Below are positions 10,697 through 21,379 of a stretch of 64,000 nucleotides of DNA, one piece after another. The stretch comes from Anthostomella pinea (Eukaryota > Ascomycota > Sordariomycetes > Xylariales > Xylariaceae), in contig CAUWAG010000007.1 of the NCBI GenBank assembly GCA_963556695.1, forward strand, positions 2,046,001 to 2,110,000. Direction: 5' to 3'. The position numbers were made by a program, and so were the translations under genes. Under the pieces are notes generated by a model. That model was not told where the DNA came from and did no database searches. It was given only the letters and a program-made list of their open reading frames with translations. Position 1 is the first letter of the stretch, and every line of letters begins with the position of its first letter.

Positions 10697-11676
10697 CGAA
10701 GCCCACTCATCTCGGGTCGTTTGTTAATGTACATAATTGTCGTTTAACTGCTTACTCGCTTGGTTTTAGCGACGGCGCCGAAGGAGATGGTCGATCACGG
10801 TATAGAATCTGTCCCTAGAGTTCCTCTATTGCAGTACTCATTATTCCTGAAGCTGTAAGGCTTTGTCACATTGTTAGGGGCCAACAAGGAGATACATGGG
10901 GCCGTGTTGAAGAAGGCCAGCAGAGTTCTGTCACCAGCCAAGCTTCTCACGAATCTTCATGTATGTGACTTGCCCTGGTACTCTGGGTACCCGAAGGAAA
11001 GGATGGTACTCGGTTTTCATACCCGTGATCAATCCGTACACACTGGAAAGCCTGTATGTCTCCATGTCCATAGACCCCTTCATTTAGAGGCAACGTAGTA
11101 CTGGTCAACCCCGCAATCGCGTCGCCAGCCTTGACCCGCACGCCAGCAGTATCAACGTCACCTTTGTCACGGGCCACCATTTCTCCAACAGAGAGATTGG
11201 CATTCATGAATGCATACCACCTCGAACATCGTCACGTACCCTTTACCACTGGTCGATTGTCGGCACACGATGGATCACGAGTTAACTTCATCTCACTTCT
11301 TCTGATGCTCCACCAAAAGCCTATGCGCTAGGTCAGACTGGAGGCGGAAGACTGGAGATACTGCAGGGGTCTTCCCTAAACGGCCGTGGACCGGACCACG
11401 AGACCCTCACTCGACCTCACCTCACCTCACCTCACCTTCCAAACTCGTGCGGAGATCCGGCCTGTCTGCATACCGAATCCACGGCCTGCTCGCAAAACAC
11501 TCACTCGATTCGTCACACGATTCCATACACCCACAGGAGAAATTACACCCTATAATCTTACCAGTGCAACCTAACAACCAAGCCTGACGTTCCGCTCCAA
11601 TCCCTCCCCAAATCGCACACCCCAACAACCCCGATTTCCCCACTCACACTCACACTCCCATCCAAAACCGGCCACC
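10697..11676. other. Intergenic stretch and presumed promoter of the dioxygenase gene
   Basis: No supported gene. A short CCTCA pentanucleotide repeat lies at about 11417-11437, and a C/A-rich stretch runs up to the start codon at 11677, which has a good fungal context (GGCCACCATGCC). Confidence 0.5.
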
Positions 11677-12690
11677 ATGCCCACCTCCCCCCTCCGCGCC
11701 GAACTCGCCACGCAAGGGTTCACAATCCAGCGCGCCATCCTCGGCCCCTCCGAGCTCTCCGCCCTGCGCGAAGCCGCCGCCCGCACCACGGCACGCGCGC
11801 GCTCCGGCCGCTGGCCCGACGTCCGGACCGTGGGCAAGCAGTTCCCGCCGTGGCCGAAGCCCAAGCCGGACGCGGATACGGACACGCACGTCCCCATCTG
11901 GGGCGTCCAGGGCCTGCTGAATCGGGACCTGGGGCCCGAGGCGGCGGTGTTTGCACGGGCTTATTTCGGGGATGCGGTTTTGGGGGTTGCGCGGGAGTTG
12001 TTGGGGGCGGATGATGATGGGGGAGCAGGGGATGGGAAAGGGATAGGAGAGTGCAGAGACGAGGACCTGGTCATGGAGCTCTTCAACATGCTCGTGCGGC
12101 CCGACACGGACTTCGAGCTCGAGTGGCACCGCGACGACGTGCCGCGGAGCGCGAGCGTGGAGGAGGAGTGTGCGCGGTTGGGAATCCCGCTTTCTGTTTT
12201 GCGGACAGAGGATCCGAGCCAGAGCCAGGAAAAGGGAGAGAAGAGGAAAAGGGACTTCCACACCCAATACAACTTAGCCCTCTACCCGGACAGCTCCCTG
12301 ATAGTAATCCCAGGCTCGCACGCCCGTCCCCGCACCGAGGCCGAGCGCGTCCCCGACCCGTACGCCCCCGCCCTGCCGGGCCAGCTCGTCGTGTACCTCG
12401 AGCCCGGCGACATCGTCTTCTACGACAACAACATCCTGCACCGCGGCGTCTACGACTGCACCAAGGAGCGCATGAGTCTGCATGGCAGCGTGGGACATGT
12501 TGGCGGCGCGAGGGCGAGGGCGCGGAATGTGCTGCAGCATGGGGTTGGGGGCTGGGTGGACCAGTGTGATTTTGCGGCGCTGGGGGGTGGCGAAGATGGG
12601 AGGATCCGGAGGAGGGCTGAGGGTATGAGGGATAGGCTTGTGAAGCTGGGGAGGGAGAGTGGGGATGTGGGATTTTCGTTGACGGGTTAA
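11677..12690 (+). CDS. Phytanoyl-CoA dioxygenase (PhyH) family protein
   Basis: Single exon, 337 aa, GC-rich. The N-terminus LATQGFTIQRAILGPSELSA is the usual PhyH opening. The iron ligands are visible as HxD in ELEWHRDDVP and the distal His in FYDNNILHRGVYD, with LVVYLEPGDIVFYDNN before it and a downstream Arg (KERMSLHGS) in the position that holds 2-oxoglutarate. The family hydroxylates diverse small molecules using Fe(II), O2 and 2-oxoglutarate; the substrate here is unknown. An acidic/glycine insert (ADDDGGAGDGKGIGE) and a charged loop (QSQEKGEKRKRDF) look like lineage-specific loops. No lesion. Confidence 0.82.
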   Translation: MPTSPLRAELATQGFTIQRAILGPSELSALREAAARTTARARSGRWPDVRTVGKQFPPWPKPKPDADTDTHVPIWGVQGLLNRDLGPEAAVFARAYFGDAVLGVARELLGADDDGGAGDGKGIGECRDEDLVMELFNMLVRPDTDFELEWHRDDVPRSASVEEECARLGIPLSVLRTEDPSQSQEKGEKRKRDFHTQYNLALYPDSSLIVIPGSHARPRTEAERVPDPYAPALPGQLVVYLEPGDIVFYDNNILHRGVYDCTKERMSLHGSVGHVGGARARARNVLQHGVGGWVDQCDFAALGGGEDGRIRRRAEGMRDRLVKLGRESGDVGFSLTG

Positions 12691-13061
12691 GGGGTTGGGG
12701 ATGGAAATTCCGATACGAGGTTCTTACTCACTTTAATAGGAATGATTATTTCACATAAAGAACCAGACGGGCGAGATATAAACGTAGTGTTGCAATCGGT
12801 TAGCAGGACAATAAAAGTTCACTCAAGGCAGAGAAAGGGGGTTGGTTTATCTGATTTTCCCATTATGAGCTAGTCCCAGCAACCGCCATGTTGCTAACCA
12901 TACCCCCTTCCGTCAATTCTGCAGTGCTCTGCCCTCCACTATGAGGTGTACGTTAGCAAGGACAATATCAACTCATTTCCTCGGGGATTTACAGCATGCT
13001 TCCCCTACTGCTGTGATCACCGTTGGTCACGCCGGGCGGCCTGCATCTTCGGGCGCAGGAA
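12691..13061. other. Intergenic stretch up to the Copia 5' LTR
   Basis: Moderately AT-rich just after the dioxygenase stop, likely its 3' UTR and terminator. No ORF of note. Confidence 0.5.
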
Positions 13062-13256
13062 TGTTGGATTCTGGGCTACGTTAGCCCATCCATAGTCATC
13101 CTTCAGGATCACCATCCCCATCTGTGACTCTGTCACATACGTGGCCACATAAGGCCACGTATCCTTTCCTTTAGTATCTTGGATATATAGGGCCACTCTG
13201 GCCGCTCCAGAGTAGCTGGAATTCCTCTCCTTAATAGAACACTTTGAAATCTCACA
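13062..13256 (+). repeat. Copia 5' LTR
   Basis: 195 bp, starts TGTTGG and ends CTCACA (TG...CA). It matches the 3' LTR along its length with scattered differences, mostly C/T and G/A plus a few small indels. A TATATAGGG motif about two-thirds in could be the promoter TATA box. Confidence 0.95.
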
Positions 13257-13503
13257 TGGTAGCATCTCTGATCGATCACGACCTCCAGTAGCCCTTACCT
13301 TTTAAGCTTTTTCTACTGGTCTGATTTATTCTAATTATCCTCTTTTTGCTTGTGTGCCTCTAGGACTAGCTACCCTTATTGCCACAAGTCTTTAAGTGTT
13401 TCTTTATTATGACTGTTTTTTTTATATAAAAAGAGGTCACTCCTTGGCTTATATTTTGCCTTATTTGTAGGCTAGTCTTACAATATATTATTCTTTTTAT
13501 ATT

Positions 13504-15700
13504 ATGTCTGAATCCACCCCAGAGACGGCCCTGGCCTTTATGTCCACCTCTATCCCTTGCCTCTAAGACCATCAGAAGCTCGTCGGCGAGGAGAACTGGG
13601 AGGCCCGGGCCCAAATAAAGGAACATTTGCTCATCACCCTTGGGCTCTAGTCTCTTATCCTTGAAGCTATCAAGACAGACGAGAAGGAACTATATAAGGC
13701 TACAACTGGTGCTGTCGATGCTCCAGTCACGCCTTCTGCGGGAGCCTCTTTCAAGCCCCCTGAATTGAATGCTAATCTGAGCATCAAGAGGTCAAAGTTA
13801 TACCTTGCTATCACCTAGAACATCAAGTCTAACCCTGATTCTCGTATCACGGGTTTGTTTGACCCTGGTCAGATCTGGATAGCCTTGCGACAGGCATATT
13901 CAGGCACGAGAATTGACGTAGTTTCATCAGTTATAGATGAACTGGCTGCCATTCAATTCTCTGAAAATAGAGACAAGTTCGTGGGCAATTACCACAAACT
14001 AATGGACAAGGTCTTGTGGCAGAATATCACATATCCTCTGAATATCCGTATTGCTAATTTCCTGGCTGTTATTCAGACAGCTTTTTCAACCCTTTATCAC
14101 GAAATCTTGAAAGATTATAACTGTGGAATCTTTCTTATGACCGAAAATCTATTGTACCGGCTCCAGGAAGAGATACAGATTCGCAAGGCTCAAAATGAGA
14201 CCTTTATCACCAATTTTGGCAAGCCTGTTATACCTAATAAAGACAAGAATAAATAAAAAAATAAGGGGAAAAGCAGTAACCGCTTATCTCTTAATGGCAC
14301 CAGAACCCCTGGAATCAATCAGGGCTCTTCTAACAGCAATACCACAGATCTTATCTGGTGCTATGAGTACAGAGAGCTTGACAAGAAGAAGGGCCACCTT
14401 AGATGCAATAAACGCATCCTCAACCAGATCATCCAGGTCTCTGAGAAGGCTAGGAAAGCTGGAAGGTCTTCAAACAGCGCTCCCACTCACCAGAGTGGTC
14501 ACACTGGCGCTTCTGACGCCGCTCAATGGTGCAATTATACCGATAAGGCCATCTCCAGTCAATATGTCCTCACTTAAGGACCACCACATAGCGCCAACCA
14601 GGGAGCAAGTACCAATCTGATTGACACTGTTCATGCTACAACAAGCACAGACTCGTGGCTATTTGACACTGGCTCTACTGTTTCTATTTGTAATAGTAAG
14701 AAGTGGTTCACTTGCCTTCGAAGGGACCCTGATCTGGTTCCCTTTACCACTGGAGGAGGCCCTGTTATTCCTCAAGGTGTTGGCAACGTGGAGATCTCGT
14801 TCATTACCTCTAATGGTGATACCGTCACTCGGACAATCTCTGGAGCACTGTTTGTGCCCTCCTTCCCAAGTAATATCCTCTTAGGAGACCAGATATATCG
14901 CCAGGGATGGTATCTGATGATCCGCGATCTGTTTGACCCCCATAGAACATGGGTGGCATCATTCCACCAGGGAATGTACGTTCAGACAGAGATCCCTAGT
15001 GTCCAGAAGGACACATATGGGATCAATCAAGCCCTGGACGTGTTCACCAACATGGTGTCCAAGGATTCTTCCCTGGAACTGACCTTTCAAGCTAAATCTG
15101 TGGCGCTAAGACTACTCCACCGCTGGCATACAAGACTTAGCCATCGATCTATTGGTGACCTGATCAAGACAGCCAGTATCACTAAAGGGATTGAATTACC
15201 GCCAAATGTACAAGAGCTAACAAAAGAATTCACCTATTTAGAATGTCTGGAGTCTAATATACGTCGCCTAGTCTCTCGAGTTGAGCAGGAACATCCAGAT
15301 CATGCTTTAGACCTGGTCCATATGGATACAGCCAAGCACTCTGTCCAAGGCTATAATGGTTGTCTCTATGCCACTGTATTTGTGGATAGCAAGTCTCGTT
15401 TGAGGAAGTACTGCCCTTATAAGAAGAAAGGGGAAGCTTCTGACCAAGCCATTCGCTACTGTGAATGCGCTCACACCCAGTACGGGCGTTACCCAAAGCG
15501 ATTCCGAATGGATGGTGGTTCTGAATACACAAGATTCAAGCAATGGGGAACTGAACGTGGTATCCTGTTTGAAGTCAGTGCTCCATACACTCCTGAACAG
15601 AACGGAGTGGCTGAGAGATCCTTTGGCGTTATACATGCTCCCATTCGCGTATTATGAAGGATTCCGGGCTACCTGAAGCCCTTTGGTCGGTTGTTAGACC
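13504..15700 (+). pseudogene. Copia gag-protease-integrase frame (5' half of polyprotein)
   Basis: The ATG at 13504 (MSESTPETALAF) opens the Gag frame. In-frame stops lie at 13564 (TAA), 13648 (TAG), 13816 (TAG) and 14254 (TAA), with another TAA just after SSQYVLT near 14575. The same frame continues through a zinc-knuckle remnant (CYEYRELDKKKGHLRC, first-pair Cys replaced by Tyr), the aspartic protease motif WLFDTGSTVSIC, the GAG-pre-integrase HRWHTRLSHRSIGDL, and integrase blocks DLVHMDTAKHSVQGY and RMDGGSEYTRF ... APYTPEQNGVAERSF. Near 15650 the frame shifts into MKDSGLPEALWSVV. All the stops listed are one transition away from Gln or Trp codons. Confidence 0.88.
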
Positions 15701-15732
15701 TGCTGTATGTGATAGGCTCAATATGAGCTATA

Positions 15733-17592
15733 ACGTAGGTCACAAGCGAGCGGCAATTACAAGCGAGCGGCAACTTTTCACCAGCCACCCAACCTTTCAA
15801 TCAAGGCTCCTAATTGATCAACCAACAATAATGGCATTGCGTTATAGCGAATCAGACTTACAGCTTGCTGTCCAAGCTAAGCGACGCGACCCTCATATTA
15901 CCATTGGCAAGCTTTCTAAGACTTTCCATGTCCCATACAATACCTTAAAGGCTAGAATCGCCGGCCGACCATCACAACGCGATAGCATGCCTAATTCTTT
16001 GAAACTTACGGTTTCTGAAGAGAATGCCATTTGTTCCTTCATAATCGACCTGGATGCGCGAGCATTTCTGCCCCGGTACACTTATGTTGAAGATATGGCA
16101 AATCAATTGTTGGCGGCGCGTGGGGCTGGACGCGTTGGAAAGAACTGGACGGCAAACTTCATCAAACGTACACCAGGCCTCTGGACGCGTTTTCATCGGA
16201 GGATGGACTACGAGAGGGTCTTGAACGAAGATCCGGACGCGTATCGCGCGTGGTTTCGCCAAGTTGCGGCGGCAATCGCGAAACATGGTATCCAAGACGC
16301 GGATATTTACAACTTCGACGAGACTGGGTTTATGATGGGCATTATTGGGTCCGGCATGGTCATTACAAGCGCCGAAAGACGTGGTAGGCCTAGACAAGCT
16401 CAGCAAGGCAACAGGGAATGGTCTACAGCAATCTCTGCTGTTAATGCTGATGGTTGGGTGGTCCCGCCATTCATTATTCTACAGGGCAAAACCCACCTCG
16501 CGTCATGGTATCGCGACACGATATTACCACGCGATTGGAAGGTGGCCGTGTCTGACAACGGGTGGACCACGAATGAGATTGATTTGGAATAGATTCAGCA
16601 TTTCGACAAGTATACCAGACCGCGTATGACTGCCGGTAAACGCCTCCTCATCCTAGATGGTCACGAAAGCCACCATTCCCAGATCTTTGAGAGATATTGC
16701 CAGAACAACAGCATTATTACCCTTTGTATGCCTGCCCACTCGTCACACAGGCTCCAGCCTTTAGATGTCAGTTGTTTTAGCCCGCTCAAACGAGCGTACG
16801 GTCGCATGATTAAGGATCTCATGCGGCGTCATATAACCCATGTTTCGAAAGAGGACTTCCTTGCAGCATTTTGTGAAGCACACAACGCTGCTATGACGCC
16901 AGGGAACATTCGAGCAGGTTTCAGTGCCACTGGGCTTGTTCCTTTTGACCCAGAAAGTGTCATTTCGAAACTGGATGCTGTCGCTGTAGTACGAACACCG
17001 TCGCCAGACCCCAATCTGCCACCCACTACTTGGACTTCGAAGACGCCTACCACCATCAACGAAGCGGTCAACCAATCGGTTCATATCCGAAATCGAGTCA
17101 GAAACCACCAGGGAAGCTCACCTACATCAATAATTGATGCATTGAGCTCGTTTTCAAAGGCTACATACGGTCTTATGCACAAGGTCGCTTTGGTTGATTC
17201 CCGGGTCCGCGAGCTAGAGGAGGCCAATCACCTACTAAGTAAACGCCGGAGGACAAAAAACAAACGTCTAGTAAAAGGAGGAGTACTTTCTGTTGAAGAT
17301 GCAGTAGGTCTCCAGGCTGTAAAGTATGGTGGTGAGCTGGCAAGACAGGAAATAGGTGAAGGTAGTCGTCGTCCGAGGAGGGCGGCAGCGCGTGAGCGAC
17401 GTTGTGGCGTTTGCAGCAACACTGGCCATAATGCGCGAACTTGTACAATAGAGATAGAAACGTCTGAAGAAGAAGAATCCGATTGATTAGATTGAATTAA
17501 ATGCGTTGTGGTCGAGTTATTTGACATGTTGGTTAGAAGATTGGTGAAAAGTTGCCGTTCGCTTGTAATTGCCGCTCGCTTGTGACCTACGT
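15733..17592 (+). mobile_element. pogo/Fot1-type DNA transposon nested in the Copia element
   Basis: 1860 bp flanked by TA on both sides (15731-15732, 17593-17594), the TA target duplication of the Tc1/mariner-pogo superfamily. The terminal inverted repeats begin ACGTAGGTCACAAGCGAGC and run for about 50 bp. Each carries the same 15-mer (ACAAGCGAGCGGCAA) twice in tandem, with one base changed in the inner right copy; these are likely transposase-binding sites. The insertion lies between the integrase and reverse transcriptase parts of Copia pol, so it is younger than the retrotransposon. Confidence 0.95.
15831..17486 (+). pseudogene. pogo/Fot1 DDE transposase with one in-frame TAG
   Basis: 551 codons from the ATG at 15831. 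The N-terminal psq/CENP-B-type helix-turn-helix region reads SDLQLAVQAKRRDPHITI ... VPYNTLKARIAGRPS. The catalytic residues are D163 (YNFDETGFM), D276 (LLILDGHESHHS) and D312 (HRLQPLDVSCF), a DD35D spacing. A C-terminal CCHC knuckle CGVCSNTGHNARTC precedes an acidic tail. The only break is TAG at 16590-16592 (codon 254), where relatives have Trp (E-W-hydrophobic); it is a single G-to-A change. Otherwise the frame is open, so this copy was recently active or could be supplied by a relative in the genome. Confidence 0.92.
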
Positions 17593-17594
17593 TA

Positions 17595-20047
17595 CATCTT
17601 TTTTCCAGGGTATTAAGAAGACTTCTTTTGAAGTCTTCTTTAATGATCTGAACCCTAGAAAGGATAACAAGCCTAATTTAACAAATTTACTGTCAATCAG
17701 GCAGGCCGCTGTGGTTTATTTGCTGCAATAGTGCCGCCCTAAAGGAGATAAGACCACTCCTCATGCAAGGAGAGGTTGTATTCTTTGTTCCCTTGGTTCT
17801 AACCAGTATTAGGTGTATCTTACGCACTTGAGAAAAGTTATAGTCACTGCCCATTTTGAGATCTTGGATGGGTATGTGCTTTCAGGGGACTCAATCCACA
17901 TTTATCCAAACTTCCGTGGTATACTCGATGACTTTGAGACAACCAGACCTGATATTAAAGATTTGATAATGCCGTCTTCTCTAAAGGGCGCTCAAGATCC
18001 TCAACATATATATATCAAGTCAAATGATGGAAGCGATGGTGGAGATGATACCCTTCAACCAGTTGTCATGTTAGGGACCCCTCTTAGATCTCCTGACGCC
18101 TCTGACTATGATAATCATTCCAATTCTGGAGACAGCAACCCTAAGCCCAGTATTATTCTAATTAAACTGATTCTTATATTATCTGAACCACCTTATCAAG
18201 AAGTAGCCCTAACGGCTGCTCCGAGGTCGAGAATCCAACCAGGGCTCAACCCAGAGAATGTACTCTCCGGAAGGCGCACTGAAAGGACTCGCAATCACTA
18301 CGTGGCCGAGTCTTCCACCCCTGGCATATCTCCATATGTTACGACCAAGGCATCTTATGCTAATTGGTCTTTTTCTGACCCTGGTCAGGCACTTCCTTAT
18401 AATGACGAGCTTTCTAGCTACAAAGAAGCTATGGAATCTGCTGAGGCTCCCTAATGGCTGGATGGCACACACACAGAAATTCGTGCATTATTGCGGAATA
18501 ACACCTTTATCCCTATATGGAGGACTGACTTACTTACTAGGCGTAAAACTTTCTCTAGCCATAATGTTTATAAGCGAAAGAAGGACTCTGACAATAACAC
18601 CTCTCGGTACAAGGCTAGGGTGATTGTACGAGGCTTCATGCAACGTTATGGCCTCGACTATTTTGAAACCCAGGCCTCATGCGTTCGTACTACTACCTGG
18701 AGGCTCCTTCTAGCCATAACTGCTGTTCTGAATTGGGAGATTGATCAGATGGATGCTGTATCTGCCTTCCTGATGGGAGAACTGGATAAAGAGATCTTTA
18801 TAGAGACACTTGATGATCTCTCTGACTTCTTTGAGATATATCCAGATGAGAATACTATCAACTGGAGACCTGGCATGATTATGAAGCTTGCAAAACCGCT
18901 ATATGGGCTCAAGCAGAGCCCCAGGTAGTGGCAGAAGCGCATTCGTAGTGCTTTGAAGGACCTTGGATTCGACCCTCTGGTCTCTGACAACGCAGTCTAT
19001 GTCAATATCAGCCGTGGCATTATAATGATCAGTTATGTCGACGATTTCCTCATTTTAGGGGCTAATCGTAACGGGATCGCTGCCTTCAAGAAGGAACTAG
19101 GTTCTATATTTGAAATAAAGGACATAGGAGCTGCTGAACATTTCTTAGGAGTCTATATTGTCAGAAACTGAGCTGAGAGGACATTATATCTCACTCAACA
19201 GACGTACGTGAGAAGGACTGTAGAGGCGTTCGACCAGTAGAACACTAGCAAGATGAACGTGCCGATATCTCTTCAAGCAGTAGAACAGATAGAGTCCCTG
19301 GACAACGACCTTGAGGCTGATACACGTGCTATTCAGACATACCAGCCCTTGATTGGTTCTGAAAACTTCCCTGTGTCGTATACGAGACCAGTTATTGCAT
19401 ACTCTATAAGTGTTCTCTTGTGATACCTTTACAACCCTGGCTCAGCCCAATATAAAGCCGCTCTGGTCCTACTTCGCTATTTGTGGCACTCTCAAGATCT
19501 TGGGATCAAATTTGGAGGTCTCAAATATGTCAAGAAGACCCCCCAGGAGGTCTTTGAGATGATTCCGGATCTGCTGGTTGGTTACTATGATGCCAGCTAT
19601 GCTAGAAGCATCAAGACCACCGCCAAATCCACCTCAGGCTACCTGTTTACCTTTGTTGGGGGCGCTGTCTCCTGGGTATCCAAGCTGCAGACTATTGTGG
19701 CTCAATTTACTGTGGAATCAGAGTACTACGCACTCTCTAAAGCCGTCAAAGAGGCTGCCTGGTTGCGAGAACTGATGCTGGAACTTGGATTCATTCTGAA
19801 TGCTATCAATATCCATTCAAACTGTGCTAGAGCTATTCACTTGGTTCAGAATGCTGAATTCCATCGTCGAACTAAACATATTCAAGTCAGGGAACACTAT
19901 ATTCATCAGGAGATCTTAGAAGGCCATATATGGCTCTCTTTCCTTGGAATTAATAAAATGTCTGTAAACAGTCTTACCAAAGCTTTAACAAAGGTAAGGT
20001 TCTTTAAGTTTTTAGAGTTGCTAGGACTGGTTTATGTAGAAGGGTGA
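17595..20047 (+). pseudogene. Copia reverse transcriptase-RNase H (3' half of polyprotein)
   Basis: Resumes after the nested transposon with FQGIKKTSFEVFFNDL. Later come the reverse transcriptase blocks RYKARVIVRGFMQRYGLDY, EIDQMDAVSAFLMGELDKEI, LYGLKQSPR and the catalytic ISYVDDFLILGAN, then RNase H pieces TAKSTSGYLFTFVGGAVSW, VAQFTVESEYYALS and EFHRRTKHIQVREHYI. In-frame stops follow SPR (TAG), YIVRN (TGA), EAFDQ (TAG) and SVLL (TGA). Where RNase H normally has an Asp (SDNQ), this copy has Asn (HSNCARA). These are all transition-type changes. Confidence 0.87.
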
Positions 20048-20085
20048 TATTCTGGTTATGTTAATTCCCTCAGTCTGAGAGGGCG

Positions 20086-20283
20086 TGTTGGATTCTGGGC
20101 TATGTTAGCCCATCCATAGTCATCCTTCAGGATCACTATCCCCATTTGTGACTCTTTTATATACGTGGCCAATATAAGGCCACGTATCCTTTCTTTTAGT
20201 ATCTTGGATATATATAGGGCCACTCTGGCCGCTCCAGACTAGCTGGAATTCCTCTCCTTAAAAGAACACTTTGAAATCTCACA
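20086..20283 (+). repeat. Copia 3' LTR
   Basis: 198 bp, TGTTGG to CTCACA, matching the 5' LTR. It has a TATATATAGGG where the 5' LTR has TATATAGGG, plus a handful of transitions. It is preceded directly by the purine tract GAGAGGGCG. Confidence 0.95.
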
Positions 20284-20640
20284 CGAGCTCAAGCTCAGGG
20301 TAGCTGCCAACGTGCCCAGCGCAGTTCTTTTCTAGGTCCTAGGGACGACTCCCAAGCTTCTCTCTGGAGGAGGAGGCCATCCCCGCAGTTCGCATATTGG
20401 CTAACTCATCCTACTGTGGATCCAGTGCATGGACCCATATGGAGTATTCTGGAACCCCACCAGATATGTTGGAGGTTACCTGATGAAGGCTGCCTGGCAA
20501 CCCTTTGTTGGCTAAGGTACCTCACCACTGTAATTTAGGTATTTAGATACGTCTCGGATGGAATCCTTTCTATCCGACCTTTTAATCAAGCACCACCCAG
20601 ACCACTGATAGATTACAACAAGACTTGTGATTTGTCAGCA
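20284..20640. other. Unassigned stretch after the Copia element
   Basis: No ORF or repeat I can support. It shares no target duplication with the left flank of the retrotransposon. Confidence 0.45.
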
Positions 20641-20659
20641 TCTGGGAAAGCTACCAAAA

Positions 20660-21264
20660 GGCACACTACGAGTTCTCGATCTGGGTAGCAGGGTACTCGC
20701 CATCCTCAAAACCGTCGCCGTCATGCAGCCGCAATAGGTTTGCTCTCTGGCAAGCACAACGAGGCAGCCTGGACTCCCGTGTTTAGTCCGTATCGTATTT
20801 TCTCGACTGATCCTCGTGGAGCCCCTGACTGGCCGAACCCCCTCCACATTGTTGTACTGAATGCCCGCCAGAGAGCGAGAGCCCAGTGTACACGTTGCCA
20901 ACGTCACCGACCAGTTCAAGCCGCCGCCGCTTTGCTTCACACCCTCCAGCTTCCGCCAACGAAGGGTGCTTCCAGCTGGGACTGTCTGCCTCGTTCAATC
21001 TGTAGTTCACTATGTGAGCGCCAGATAGCTGGTCTTGGGTTAGGGTTAGGGTTAGGTTGCGGATAAGCCAAGGTGAACATATTGCTAAAGGACATACCAA
21101 CGGTTACGTTGCCTCGCTGAGCTGCGTAATGGAGCATTGTGGATCCAGCTTCACCACGGACTGTTATGGCTACTATAGGAATTGAATTTTGTTCTGGGAT
21201 TGCAATGGCCTCTGATCGTCTTCGAAGGCGTAACGGAACACATGGCGGCAAGGAATATCGTCTC
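20660..21264 (-). pseudogene. Possible ankyrin-repeat protein remnant
   Basis: The minus-strand frame ending near 21099 contains AGSTMLHYAAQRGN, a good match to the core of an ankyrin repeat, followed by a GTATGT donor. The sequence after the likely intron (about 21096-21012) continues with charged, weakly ankyrin-like text and meets an in-frame TAA near 20780 before RANLLRLHDGDGFEDGEY. One recognisable repeat is too little for a firm call. It could be a fragment of a longer gene or a chance match. Confidence 0.3.
21037..21056 (+). repeat. Interstitial telomere-type repeat (TTAGGG)3
   Basis: Three TTAGGG units in phase with partial units on both sides, 20 bp in all. TTAGGG is the telomere repeat of most filamentous ascomycetes. 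On the minus strand it reads as CCTAACCC inside the presumed intron of the ankyrin-like remnant. Confidence 0.85.
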
Positions 21265-21379
21265 ATGACTTGGCCCTGGCCAGGGATCCTAGAACTGGCC
21301 AGAAGCGGAGCCTTGGAATTGGGTCGATCATCATGGCGGGCAGCGGCAGATCGGCTGCGGTGGAAGCTGGTGAGCACGC

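Larger units (their letters stand above)
13062..20283 (+). mobile_element. Ty1/Copia LTR retrotransposon, decayed, with a nested pogo transposon
   Basis: Two near-identical LTRs (195 and 198 bp) bound a Gag-Pol frame in the usual Copia order: Gag, zinc knuckle, protease, integrase, reverse transcriptase, RNase H. The region after the 5' LTR starts with TGG as a primer-binding site should, and GAGAGGGCG precedes the 3' LTR as a polypurine tract. I see no target-site duplication (AGGAA to the left, CGAGC to the right). A 1.86-kb pogo/Fot1 element sits inside pol. The reading frame carries many stops and at least one frameshift, so this copy cannot make protein. Without the nested element it is about 5.36 kb, normal for Copia. 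Confidence 0.93.

Noticed and set aside
11650..12267. 205-aa minus-strand ORF and other long frames opposite the dioxygenase
   Set aside because: GC-rich coding DNA leaves the other frames open; only the plus frame has the HxD...H motif.
21037..21056. True chromosome end
   Set aside because: Only three units, with unique sequence and genes on both sides.
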